A DNA stretch of 64,000 bases, from contig CAJNDS010002163.1 in NCBI GenBank assembly GCA_905221605.1, positions 1 to 64,000 of the forward strand. The letters run 5' to 3'. Below the pieces are notes generated by a model that saw only the letters and a list, made by a program, of their open reading frames with translations, ran no database searches and was not told the origin of the DNA. Below, one piece after another: positions 52,087 through 61,552 of the stretch (its first letter is position 1; every line of letters starts with the position of its first letter). This DNA is from Symbiodinium natans (lineage: Eukaryota; Sar; Dinophyceae; Suessiales; Symbiodiniaceae). The translations under genes and the position numbers were made by a program.

Positions 52087-52187
52087 TCGGGATGTTCCAC
52101 CTTATACTCACAGTCCTTAATGGGATTATAGTAGAGGGTACTAGACTCCCCATGAAGGACTGTTAGTATAAGGGGGGAACGTCCCAA
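52087..52187. mobile_element. Family A element (copy 4)
   Basis: Ends TCGGGATGTTCCACC and GGGGGGAACGTCCCAA with the internal AGTCCTTAAT / ATGAAGGACTG pair. The more diverged centre suggests an older copy. Confidence 0.75.
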
Positions 52188-52311
52188 GGTTAGGGCTTGA
52201 TCAGGGGCTCAGGGTTCTTGGCACATCCCAACTTGTTTTTGGGGCTTCGGGGTGTTCGAGCCAAGAAAGTTCACAAGTTTCGGGGGGGGGGGGGGGGGGT
52301 AGAGTGAGGGT

Positions 52312-52448
52312 TCATGTTTTGGCAGGTAAGGAGGCGTGGGTGTGCGCTGTTGGCCTCAGAGTCGAAGCTCTAAAAGCATTAAACCCTCGGTATCGACCCA
52401 ATGCGTAGACCCTGGCACGCACATCCAGGTAAAGCCAGACGTCAAAAC
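52312..52448 (-). CDS. Terminal exon, 44 residues, unknown protein
   Basis: GTAAG|GTTTTG acceptor, 137 nt in phase: FDVWLYLDVRARVYALGRYR, GFNAFRASTLRPTAHTHASL, PAKT and TGA. Confidence 0.58.
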
Positions 52449-52651
52449 CTTACACCCCGAACTCTGAAGCCTAAACCCTAAACATTACACCCTAAACCCC
52501 AAACCCTAAGCCCTAAACCTTGCTCCCCAAGAAACCCCAAACCCTAACCCTAAACCCTAAATCCTACACCCTATAAGCCCTAAACCGATTTGTAGCAGCC
52601 CCCAAAACCCGAAGCCCTTGGCCCGGACATCTCTTGCGCGCAGGAGTCTCT

Positions 52652-52768
52652 AGGCTGCCCAGTAACCAAGGCTTAAAAAGGGTGCCCCCTTTTTTGCTTA
52701 AAGGGGTTTATAAGGGAACCCTAAACCCCCCCAAAAAGGGAATAAGGGTACTTCTGGGCATCCTAGGT
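52652..52768. mobile_element. Element related to families D and E
   Basis: Ends CTGCCCAGTAACCAAGG and CTTCTGGGCATCCTAGG. The body has AAAGGGGTTTATAAGGGAAC as in family E. A related, longer copy is at 62488-62760, starting GGCTGCCCAGAAAGC. Confidence 0.5.
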
Positions 52769-52769
52769 C

Positions 52770-52842
52770 TGGTGCAACTTGGCATCCGAGGTCTGGTGCA
52801 ACTTTGGCACCGTGCTCGCCGGCTTGAAGGTCTTCTAGGCTT
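52770..52842 (-). CDS. Possible exon with an internal 24-bp duplication
   Basis: Reads LEDLQAGEHGAKVAPDL then GCQVAPDL, right up to the D/E-type element. The repeated APDLGC block is a direct duplication beside the insertion point. The plus strand is also open (LVQLWHRARRLEGLLGFLA). Confidence 0.42.
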
Positions 52843-52991
52843 CCTAGCTTTACACCGCTTCTAAAGCCCTAAATCCCTAAATTTCTAAATCCCTGAATCC
52901 CTAAATCCCTACAACCTGAACCCTAAAACCTTAACCCGAGAAACTGCCTCAAACTGCCATATGTCTTTTGGGGTTTGGGTGTGGGGTGTAG

Positions 52992-53039
52992 AGCCGCAAA
53001 CTGTTCAAACCATACGTGAAGGCTCTACTGAGCAAGTAG
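52992..53039 (+). CDS. Possible terminal exon
   Basis: GTGTAG|AGCCGC: SRKLFKPYVKALLSK and TAG, phase 0. Confidence 0.4.
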   Translation, partial: SRKLFKPYVKALLSK

Positions 53040-53054
53040 GTAGCAAGTAGGGCC

Positions 53055-53160
53055 CCTAAACCCTAAACCCTAAACCCTAAACCCTAAACCCTAAACCCTA
53101 AACCCTAAACCCTAAACCCTAAACCCTAAACCCTAAACCCTAAACCCTAAACCCTAAACC
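53055..53160. repeat. Telomere-like array (CCCTAAA), about 15 units
   Basis: Near-perfect; left border of the exon 53204-53290. Confidence 0.93.
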
Positions 53161-53203
53161 CTAAAGCCCAAACCCTACACCCTAAACCCTACGCCCTAAG
53201 CCC

Positions 53204-53290
53204 TCAGAAGAACACGGATGGCGACTCTTTCGCCGGTGCCCCCCGCGGCACCGTGGGCGCTGGTGCGGGCCGCGGCTCGGCATCGCCAAC
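53204..53290 (-). CDS. Terminal exon, proline/alanine-rich
   Basis: AAACAG|GTTGGC, phase 0: VGDAEPRPAPAPTVPRGAPA then KESPSVFF and TGA. Confidence 0.5.
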   Translation of the reverse strand, partial: VGDAEPRPAPAPTVPRGAPAKESPSVFF

Positions 53291-53340
53291 CTGTTTAGGG
53301 TTTAGGGTTTAGGGTTTAGGGTTTAGGGTTTAGGGTCTAC

Positions 53341-53508
53341 TTGGAGGTTCATGGTACTATGAACCAATTATAACTGTGCTTATAACTGTACTTATAACTG
53401 TACTTGCAACTGTACTTATGACCATACTAGGGCACTTAGGGGGCCCTAATAAGTGGGTTGTAAGTTATAACTGGTTAATACGTACCATGAACCTCCAAGA
53501 ACATGAGG
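53341..53508. mobile_element. Family B element, second copy
   Basis: Perfect inverted ends TTGGAGGTTCATGGTAC and GTACCATGAACCTCCAA. The inside holds several ACTGTACTTATA repeats. It is bordered by a telomere array on the left and a 31-bp tandem duplication on the right. Confidence 0.75.
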
Positions 53509-53512
53509 TCCC

Positions 53513-53572
53513 AGCAAACAGAGAGAAAAGGGTGTAGAGGTCAGCAGACAGAGAGAAAAGGGTGTAGAGGTC
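53513..53572. repeat. 31-bp tandem duplication
   Basis: GCAAACAGAGAGAAAAGGGT and GTAGAGGTCA twice in a row with one mismatch, just after family B copy 2. Confidence 0.85.
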
Positions 53573-53639
53573 AGGGTTCAGGGTTTCGGGCTAGGGTTTA
53601 GGGTAGCTTTGCAGAGTGCCCTAGAACGAGTGTAGGATG

Positions 53640-54098
53640 CACTTAGGGGGTCATCGATGGTACTGCGGTCGTTTCTGCGTCCTTTCTTGGCCTGCCGCAA
53701 CTCATCCACGTGCCCCTTCTCATCCGCTTTCGCGAGCCACTTCGTGGCTGCCCTAAACCCTAAACCCTAAACCCTAAACCTAAACCCTGATACCCTAAAT
53801 CGCTTGAAGATGTCCGTGACCATGTGGAGCACATGTGCAGCCATCGGAACCCCCTGCGTCTCCATGGGCACGCTGGTGACATTGTCCATGACCAATCGGG
53901 AAAACCAATCGGGAACTTGTTCTACCCACCCGAGGCTCGCCCCTGAAAAAACGCCTTCATTTGCCCGAAATTGCCTTAGTTATGGGTGGAACTTAGGGGG
54001 GGTAGCACAGAGGGGGGTAGTAGGGGACACCATGACTGTTGCTCTCTTCGTTCCCGAAAATTCAATGTGGAAACGATTGCGGCCTGTCTGTACTGAAA
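53640..54098 (-). CDS. Three consecutive exons of one unknown protein
   Basis: Exon a (about 54098-54035): QYRQAAIVSTLNFRERREQQ. Exon b (about 53905-53802): MDNVTSVPMETQGVPMAAHV then LHMVTDIFKR. Exon c (about 53752-53640): ATKWLAKADEKGHVDELRQA then KKGRRNDRSTIDDPLSASYT. Between a and b is a family I element, beside the duplicated CCCGATTGG. Between b and c is a short telomere array. Strongly protein-like, family not recognised; the a-b junction is not settled. Confidence 0.55.
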
Positions 54099-54139
54099 CC
54101 TAAACCTTAAACCTTAAACCTTAAACCTTAAACCCTAAT

Positions 54140-54226
54140 AGACCCTTGAAGGCCTGCACGCTTTCTTTGGGCTTTCGGTTTAAGGCCCAGTAGTTGCAGG
54201 GCTTGGGGCTTGAGGCGACATATTTC
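54140..54226 (-). CDS. Exon preceded by a family C end
   Basis: GGCCCCCAAG|GAAATA: KYVASSPKPCNYWALNRKPK then ESVQAFKGLL. Confidence 0.52.
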
Positions 54227-54376
54227 CTTGGGGGCCAAAGGAGCCGTAAAAGGGCTTAGGGCTTAGGGTTTAGGGCTTAGGGCTTAGGGCTTAGGGTTTA
54301 GGGTTTAGGGTTCATATTCCCTGAATCGGAATTATGGTAGTGCAGCGTGTTTGGAGTCTCTTCTGACTTAGGAAGT

Positions 54377-54422
54377 CTACTCAGTATCCCCCGGAAATCC
54401 CATTCTCATCTCAATGAGCCAC
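54377..54422 (-). CDS. Short terminal exon
   Basis: TAGTAAG|GTGGCT: WLIEMRMGFPGDTE and TAG; 46 nt in phase. Confidence 0.45.
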
Positions 54423-54658
54423 CTTACTAACCGTACTTACGAAGTCACAAGGGCTTCCAAGCATATGAACCCTGAACCCTGAACCCTGAACCCTGAACCC
54501 TAAACCCTAATCCCTGCGCATTATAATCCCTATTAAGGACTGCTAGTATATGGTGAAACATCCCAAGCTGTGCCTCAGCCTCCAATACCCCTTGTTTTGC
54601 GAGGTGCTCGCCTAAAGCTCCTTGACTTCCCTAAATAAGACCCTAATGCAACAATGAG

Positions 54659-54758
54659 TTGGGATGTCCCCCCTTATGCTAGCACTTCTCAATAGGGATT
54701 ATAGTACCCCTATTTTCATCCCTATTGAGGACTGTTAGTATAAGGGGGAACATCCCAA
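54659..54758. mobile_element. Family A element (copy 5)
   Basis: Ends TTGGGATGTCCCCCC and AGGGGGAACATCCCAA. About 90 bp to its left (54520-54566) lies a right-half copy ending AAACATCCCAAG, directly before an exon-like stretch (CTGTGCCTCAGC), consistent with use as a splice acceptor. Confidence 0.78.
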
Positions 54759-55034
54759 ATAATGAGACTGCATAAGAAAAAACAAGCTCTTATTAGTAAT
54801 ACTAATATGGACAATAATCATACAAAATATAATAATAAGAAGAAAATAATCAGGCTAAATATTAAAATGCACGAAAAGTCTTTGCCTCGTCCTCATCCCC
54901 AATCTTCGTGCACGCAAAGATCCAGAAGCAACGACTGCAAGGTGGAGCGGCATGCAGTTGTTGTTGGCTTGGGGTTAGGGCAAGGGCTTAGGGCTTAGGG
55001 CTTAGGGTTTATAGGGCTTAGTGCTTAGAGCTTG

Positions 55035-55185
55035 GGGTTTAGGGTGCCTTTGCTTAGTTCTCGAGTGGGCCATCTGGGTAGGGTTTCAGGTTTAATTAAG
55101 GTTCGTAGGGTTTCAGATTGCCCTGACCCCAGGTGGCTTTCAAGAACCTCTGTAGAACACGAGCCTATGCAGCGAAACCTCATTA
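55035..55185 (-). CDS. Possible ORF, telomere-like codons in its second half
   Basis: MRFRCIGSCSTEVLESHLGS, GQSETLRTLIKPETLPRWPT, RELSKGTLN. The IKPETLP part looks repeat-derived. Confidence 0.3.
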
Positions 55186-55199
55186 AACCCTGAAACCTA

Positions 55200-55470
55200 A
55201 TAAGGCCCTAAACCCTAAATCCGAAACCCTAAATCCTAAACCCTAAACCCTAAACCCTAAACTCTAAATCTTAAAATCTAAACCCTAAACCCTAAACCCT
55301 AAACCCCAAAACCCTAACCCCTAACCCCAAAACCCTAAACCCTAAACCCTAACCCCTAACCCCCAAACCCCAAAACCTTCCAAGACAAGCTCAGCATGCC
55401 CTAGAACGCGCCCCCTCCCCGCCTGAATTGGCCCAAACCCCGGAACTCTCAGACCCTAAAGCCATGACTA
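55200..55470. other. Telomere-like block, no gene seen
   Basis: CCCTAAA units with AACCCCTAACC and TCTAAAT variants; a short unique piece (55385-55465) without convincing frame. Confidence 0.7.
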
Positions 55471-55549
55471 CCTTTTGTTAAGAACCCCAAAAGAATACAA
55501 AAATCATCATCCCTATATTACCCTTAATAAGGAAGAATATCTATTTTTT

Positions 55550-55580
<31 letters not shown>

Positions 55581-55589
55581 TTCTTAAGC

Positions 55590-56340
55590 AAGTAGTAGAT
55601 GCTTTAGGCGTGATTGGGGGGTTGCGTTTGTCGTTTACGGCAAGGACGGCCCGCAACAAAACCCTACACCCTAACCCTCTCACATATACATCTACGATGC
55701 ATAAAAAAAGCGTGTACATGTACTTATCTAGCGTATTTTGTTTTATTGTTTTATCAACTCATTGTTCTCACTGGTTTGTCGTTGATATTATGAACCTTAT
55801 GTTATAAAGTATTGCCAGAATTAATAAGACAATGAAAAATGATTCCCAACAGCCAGGGTTGGGTTTCCATCTCTAGAGGTGGGGGGTAAAATGAGACTCC
55901 GGAGCCCAACCGGAACGGAAAGACGAGCCACAAGGGAGAGGCACCCGAACGGGACCCTTCGCCGGAACGGAACGGAACCCTAAACCCTAAACCCTAAACC
56001 CCAAACCGGCGGAACCTGAATCATCTTTTTCTTGCTGGCTGTTGGGTGGCACAGCTGGGTTAGTACTGTGCATACTCTTACTGGTAATTTTACTATCATT
56101 GGTATTTATGTTCATAACAAGACTAACGCGTACACTGCTAATCATGTCATTCATGCAATGAATGTTAACAATATTCAAAATATTGCCAATACTTGTCAAT
56201 ACTATCAAGATGGCCATTCGGATTTGTATTGTGAACACTATGACAAGTATGAATATTACAAATCTGACTAATGCTATAACTACTATCCAAGTTCTGAATA
56301 TTGCTAAGATTTTCGATTTATGTGTTTGAAAACTAGGGTG
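55590..56340. other. Mixed unique sequence, no supported gene
   Basis: Holds GGAACGGAAC repeats (55905-55978) and an AT-rich stretch (56030-56330) open for 79 codons on plus and 126 on minus, with asparagine- and isoleucine-rich translations built on AATATT repeats. I see no splice or family evidence. Confidence 0.55.
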
Positions 56341-56929
56341 TTTAGGGTTTAGCCGCGAGAATCGCATCCCCTACACCCTATGTATACCCTACATCCTACA
56401 GCCTACAGCCCTAAACCCCAAACCCAAAACCCGAAACCTGCAACCCTACCCTCAAGCCCTCTGAAGCAGCCCGAAACCCCAAAGCCCAACGCCGCCTTAC
56501 AGCCTGTGCAGGCTCCTGCGGCAAGGGTTTGAGGGTTTAGGGTTTAGGGTGTGGGGATTTAGGGTTTAGGGTTTGAGGGTTTGGATTTCGGGTTTACAGT
56601 TTTCGGGGTCCAGGGGTTGGGGCGTAGAATTCAGTATCTTGAACCAGGAGGGCCGCATCCCAACTCCTCGACCTGTCGGCCCACACCCCTGCAACCGTAA
56701 GTCACAAGCTGAACTCTTCGAAGCAACCGACACTCCACCTAAACACTCAATCCCAAACCCGAAACCCGTATGTTCCATATACCCCCAAACCCTAAACCCT
56801 CAACCCTGAACCCTAAACCCGACCCCCTAAAAACTTCCGAAAACAAACCCCCCCCCCGGTAAACCTCTAATTAGACCTTGAACCCTACACCAAAAACCCC
56901 TTTAACCACCCGGCAAAAGCTCTCGCCCC

Positions 56930-57205
56930 TAAACCCTAAACCCCATACACTGCAAGCCCCCAGTTCCAAGCCCTAAACCCTAGCCCTAAACCCTAAACCT
57001 TGAACCCTAATCCCGAAACCCTGAACCCCAAACCCTACACCTTGAACTCTAAACCCTAAACCCTAAACCCTAAACCCTAAACCCTAAACCCTAAACCCTA
57101 AACCTTGAACCCTAATCCCGAAACCCTGAACCCCAAACCCTAAACCCTAAACCCTAAACCCTAAACCCTAAACCCTAAACCCTGAACCCCAAACCCTAAA
57201 CCCCA
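56930..57205. repeat. Telomere-like block with a 75-bp higher-order repeat
   Basis: The phrase CCTTGAACCCTAATCCCGAA and CCCTGAACCCCAAACCC occurs at 56998 and again at 57103, separated by pure units. Confidence 0.88.
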
Positions 57206-57209
57206 AACT

Positions 57210-57288
57210 GTAGCAGCAGAGTGGCCTGGAAGTCCGTTTCGCTTTGGACATCAGGACCTGAAGGGCTTGGCGCCCGGCGCCAGATTTG
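57210..57288 (-). CDS. Possible exon
   Basis: Reads GRQALQVLMSKAKRTSRPLC or, in another frame, SGPDVQSETDFQATLLLQ. Island between C and T arrays. Confidence 0.35.
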
Positions 57289-57684
57289 GTAAGTTTAGGG
57301 TTTAGGGTTTAGGGTTTGGGGTTTGGGGTTTAGGGTTTGGGGTTTGGGGTTTGGGGTTTGGGGTTTTTAGGGTTTAGGGTTTAGGGGTTGATGGTTGTAG
57401 GTCAGGGCTGAGGGTTTTAGGCTTCAACAGACTTCACCACAAAAAACTGATGTAAGCCCTCATGAAGCCTTAGCAGACCTGAAGCCTATATTCACTAAGC
57501 CCTGAAGCCCTTAGCTCCCTGCACCCAAACCTGACAGCTCAGAACCCCAAACCCTAAACCCTCAACCCAAAACTGTGAGACCCCACCCTAAACCTTTAAA
57601 ACCCTAAACCCTAAACCCGAAACTGTGAGACCCTAAACCCAAAACCCAAAAGCCAAAAGCCAAAACCCTAAACCCTACAAACCC

Positions 57685-57768
57685 CGAGCCCAAAGTTCCG
57701 CTGGGCTGAGGGGCCGCGCTTGGTGCTTTGACTGGCAGCCGGGCCACCTGGCACCAAAGGACCCCAGG
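57685..57768 (-). CDS. Possible exon
   Basis: Two minus frames are open: FGARWPGCQSKHQARPLSPA and GPLVPGGPAASQSTKRGPSA. Confidence 0.33.
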
Positions 57769-57994
57769 CTTTAGGGTTTGGTTTTAGGGTTTAGGGTTTG
57801 GGGTTGAGGGTTTAGGGTTTGGGGTTTAGGGTTCATGGTTTAGGGTTTAGGGTTTGGGGTTAGGTGTAGGTTTAGGGGGTTTAGAGTCTAGGGGTTTGGG
57901 GTTGGGTTCAGGGTTCGGGGTTTAGAGTGTAGGGTTCAGGCTAAACGGTTTAGGTGGTTTGGGCTTGAGGATTTAGGGGGTTTACTCTAGGGTT

Positions 57995-58099
57995 TCTACC
58001 TTGGACCCTTAAGGTTGCACCCTTGCAATTGGGTTTTGGGGTATAAGGGCCATATTAGGAGCAAATTATGGGGAACCTTTAGGGGTACAACCTTAGGGC
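57995..58099. mobile_element. Inverted-repeat element beside a long telomere array
   Basis: Ends GGACCCTTAAGGTTGCACCC and GGGGTACAACCTTAGGGCCC are inverted. The telomere array of about 40 units starts at its right edge. Similar single ends lie at 31625-31670 and 26880-26915. Confidence 0.55.
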
Positions 58100-58400
58100 C
58101 CTAAACCCTAAACCCTAAACCCTAAACCCTAAACCCTAAACCCTAAACCCTAAACCCTAAACCCTAAACCCTAAACCCTAAACCCTAAACCCTAAACCCT
58201 AAACCCTAAACCCTAAACCCTAAACCCTAAACCCTAACCCCTCAACCCTAACCCCTAAACCCTAAACCCTAAACCCTAAACCCTAAACCCTAAACCCTAA
58301 ACCCTAAACCCTAAACCCTAAACCCTAAACCCTAAACCCTAAACCCTAAACCCTAAACCCTAGCCCTAAACCCTAAACCCTAAACCCTAAGCTCCTAAGC
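58100..58400. repeat. Long telomere-like array (CCCTAAA), about 40 units
   Basis: Almost perfect; one break at 58234-58255. One of the longest in the window, starting flush at the inverted-repeat element 57995-58099. Confidence 0.95.
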
Positions 58401-58691
58401 CCTAAGCCCCAAGCCCTCTGCTTTGGAGGTGGGTTGTGACTTGGGGTCTCATTCGGGCTCAACCCTGCTAAGTAACCCTAAACCCATTTACCCTAATACT
58501 CATAAACCCCTAAACCCCTCGATTCCTCATCCCTTGCAACACACCGAAACCCTAAATCGTGGGGTTTAGGGTTTAGGGTTTAGGGTTTATAAGGTTTAGG
58601 GTTTAGGGTTTAGGGTTTAGGGTTTAGGGTTTAGGGTTTAGGGTTTAGGGTTTGGGGTTCAGGGTTTAGGGTTTAGGGTTTAGGGTTTAGG

Positions 58692-58792
58692 AAAACCCTG
58701 CGTCTGCCAGCCTGGATCTGCCACCTCCGCAAGGAGTCCTGCCGCGGCCGGGTGCGCAGCGGGCTCGGAGCTTTTGGAGTTGTAGCGCTTCG
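58692..58792 (-). CDS. Possible exon
   Basis: Minus: NSKSSEPAAHPAAAGLLAEV then ADPGWQTQG. Plus is open too (LPAWICHLRKESCRGRVRS). Confidence 0.35.
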
Positions 58793-59026
58793 GGCTTAGG
58801 GGTTCTGGGTTAGGGTTTAGGGCTAGGGTTTAGGGTTGAGGGTTTAGGGTTTAGGGTTTAGGGCTAGGGTTTAGGGCTTAGGGTTGAATAGGGCTTAGCG
58901 TTTGTCGGGTTTCGGGGTCTAGGGTTTCGGTCCAGGGGTTGAAAGGGTTGAAGGGCCTCGGGTCTTGGCGGGTTTAAAGTGGGCTTGGGTTTTGGGGGGC
59001 TTAAGGGTTTAGGTGGAGGCATTTAA

Positions 59027-59143
59027 GCCCTGTTTAATGTGCCTTCAAAAGCCAAACCTTGCACCTCAGATGAAAAAGAAGTCGTCCGTTCGATAGCATG
59101 GTTCCCTTTGCCAGTCACTGCCATAGCGGACACTAAACCTTAA
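59027..59143 (+). CDS. Terminal exon, about 37 residues, unknown protein
   Basis: ATTTAAG|CCCTG: LFNVPSKAKPCTSDEKEVVR then SIAWFPLPVTAIADTKP and TAA. The last residues overlap the telomere-like border. Confidence 0.55.
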   Translation, partial: ALFNVPSKAKPCTSDEKEVVRSIAWFPLPVTAIADTKP

Positions 59144-59576
59144 ACCCTAAACCCTGAACCCTAAACCCTAAACCTCAAACCCTAAACCCTAAACCCTGAA
59201 CCCTAAGCAAACCTCAAACCCTAAACCCTGAACCCTGAACCCCAACCCTAAACCCTAAGCCTGTGAGTTAATTCCTGCGAGCGGGGACATATCCAAAGGT
59301 CCCTGGCGCCTAAGGATTTAGGGTTTAGGGCTTCGAGGGTTTAGGGTTTAGGGTTCAGGGTTTAGCCCGAAACCCTAGATCCTATACACCCTTACAGACC
59401 CTATGGCCGTTATGGACCCTGTAATGCCCTCGTGTTGATGCCTGGGGAATTTCCTGCAGCAGCGGCGGTGCCCAGTCGATGGTTTTGCCGCCCGAAGACA
59501 TCAAGGTGTGTTGAGCAAAATCTTCTTTGTTCAACACATCTGTACACATTGTCGTACGCAGACCGTCGCACCACGT

Positions 59577-59823
59577 TCAGGTGCGAAGGTTGGCCGCTTC
59601 CATGCTCATGCTGTTACCCACCTTGTTTTTCCTTTCCGTGACAAAACAACTCAGGTTTCTCTTCCAGCGCCGGAAGACAACGCGGAAGGTGGAAGAGCCA
59701 ATGAAACTTCGGCTTGGCGCAGGCAAAGTAGAGCTCGACAAATGAAGCTGCGTGTTCCTCGATGGCCTGCTCAAGTTCATCAGTCAGCTCCAGCGCAGCG
59801 TCTGCAAGCAGCAGGATGATCAC
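59577..59823 (-). pseudogene. Frameshifted fragment of a repeated dinoflagellate protein
   Basis: Frame one: ALELTDELEQAIEEHAASFV, ELYFACAKPKFHWLFHLPRC. Frame two, one base over: NLSCFVTERKNKV then NSMSMEAANLRT. The KPKFHWLxHLP … CFVTERKxK order resembles a domain I recall as common in Symbiodiniaceae proteins and probably transposon-derived; this is from memory. Further reading upstream on minus, VVRRSAYDNVYRCVEQRRF, lies at 59430-59570. The frame break may be decay or an unseen intron. Confidence 0.5.
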
Positions 59824-60107
59824 AACGCGATCCAGCAGGTGCCCCTACAATGCCCCCCCAAAAAACCTGTAGCCCCCAGCCCCTTTGTCCCTTCACAAGA
59901 ATCCGCTTTAAAGGGACACCCACAAAGGGTACCCCTATTTTCGGAACCTCCCATTTATGCACATATACATATACACACATATATCTACTTATTTAGTTAT
60001 TTTGATACAGAACCAAAAAAGACTTAGTGCATATAAAGATTATATATTATATATAATATATAACCAGAAAGGATACTATACACATATATATATATATTTA
60101 TATAATA

Positions 60108-60301
60108 TGACCAAACGAGCTTCGAGGTTAACTACCCAGCCCCTGAGGGAAACCCTGCAGACTACGACCGCGGAGCCTGCGCCAGGTGATGGAGTCGCAA
60201 GGATGGCCCGGAGTGCGACACCAGGAGAAAGAGCTGGCAAGGGGGAAAGGCAGGGGGCAAGGGCGCTGCAAACCCTAGGCCCTAAAAATGCGCAACCCTA
60301 A
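60108..60301 (+). CDS. GC-rich open stretch, coding status uncertain
   Basis: MTKRASRLTTQPLRETLQTT, TAEPAPGDGVARMARSATPG in one frame; FEVNYPAPEGNPADYDRGAC then, after one TGA, SRKDGPECDTRRKSWQGG in another. The second frame looks more like protein. Confidence 0.32.
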
Positions 60302-60373
60302 ACCCTAAACCCTAAACCCTAAACCCTAAACCCTAAACCCTAAACCCTAAACCCTAAACCCTAAACCCTAATG

Positions 60374-60432
60374 CACAATACTTAAGGTGCGCTTCGAAGG
60401 TGCAAAGGCGACTCCAGGTGCGGCCCAATGAG
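60374..60432 (-). CDS. Possible terminal exon
   Basis: GCCATAG|GGCTCA: LIGPHLESPLHLRSAP and TAA, or HRAHWAAPGVAFAPSKRTL in a second frame. Confidence 0.35.
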
Positions 60433-60661
60433 CCCTATGGCTTGGTTTAGGGCTGAGGACTTAGGGCTCAGGGCTTAGGTTTAGGGCTTAAGGCTTAGGG
60501 CTTGGGGCTTAGGGTTTAGGGCTTAGGGGTTTAGGGCTTAGGGCTTAGGGCTTACTGCGCCGGGCCAATAGTTCGACCCACCGACATCTAGGGGTCCTGA
60601 CACCTGTGCCCCGCCCTCTTCCCCATAGACTCCTGACACAAGTGGGCCTCCTCCGGAGCTT

Positions 60662-60812
60662 CTATAGTACTATATTTTCAAAACGGGGTATTAATTTCTC
60701 CGCTAGCAGGCGTAGGGAAAACGCTACTTCTCGGCACTCCGCTACTCCGCGGGAGCCTTCACTGTCTGCATGCCGTTCAACATGTGCCGTGGGTCGAAAT
60801 TTTCGGCCCGGG
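60662..60812 (-). CDS. Terminal exon, unknown protein (frame uncertain)
   Basis: Longest frame: RPTAHVERHADSEGSRGVAE, CREVAFSLRLLAEKLIPRFE, NIVL and TAG. A shorter frame reads FDPRHMLNGMQTVKAPAE and stop. Confidence 0.45.
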
Positions 60813-60971
60813 GGTGTAGGGCTTAGGGTTTGGGGTTTAGGGTTTAGGACGTTTAGGTGGTTTAGAAGGTTTATATAGGAGGTTTCGGGTTTAGGGGGTT
60901 TAAGGGGGTTTAAGGGGTTTAGGGGGGTTAAGGGGGTTTAGGGTTTAGGGTTTGGGGTTTAGGGTCTCAGA

Positions 60972-61071
60972 CCTACCTGGGACGGTATGTACCTACAGTT
61001 TAGTAGCAACTACCCCTTAATTCGTAGGTATAACCCATTGAACTGTAGGTAAAGAGAGTCCCAGGTAAACC
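60972..61071. mobile_element. Family F element
   Basis: Inverted ends ACCTGGGACGGTATGTACC and AGAGAGTCCCAGGTAA, with inner pair CTACAGTTTAGTAG and CATTGAACTGTAGG. A half copy is at 7880-7940. Confidence 0.65.
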
Positions 61072-61207
61072 CTAAACCACCCTACTAGCGCAAACCCTAA
61101 ACCTTAAACCCTAAACCCTAAACCCTAACCCTAAACCCTAAACCCTAAACCCTAAACCCTAACCCTAAACCCTAAACCCTAAACCCTAAACCCTAAACCC
61201 TAAACCC

Positions 61208-61252
61208 GATTGCCCTCCGCCACGACCTGGCACCTTCTTGAACCACTCGTGC
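61208..61252 (-). CDS. Short exon
   Basis: CTCACAG|GCACGA: HEWFKKVPGRGGGQS. It could follow the methyltransferase exon at 61621, but phase and family fit are not convincing. Confidence 0.4.
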
Positions 61253-61552
61253 CTGTGAGGCGCTCTATGTGGGTTTCGGGCTAGTAGGCTTAGGGATTAG
61301 GGTTTAGGGTTAAACGTTTAGGGTTTAGGGTTTAGGGTTTAGGGTTTAGGGTTTAGGGTTTAGGGTTTTTTGGGTCGAGCTACTACCCTCTATTCTAGAT
61401 AGGCCTCGGAGCAGCTCGCCCTAAAACTCCCCAAAGCCTCCGAGGGTTCAGGTTGAAACCCTAAACCCTGAACCCTAAACCCCAAACCCTAAACCCTAAC
61501 CCTAAACCCCTAACCCTAAACCCTAAACCCTAAACCTTAAACCCTATCTTTA

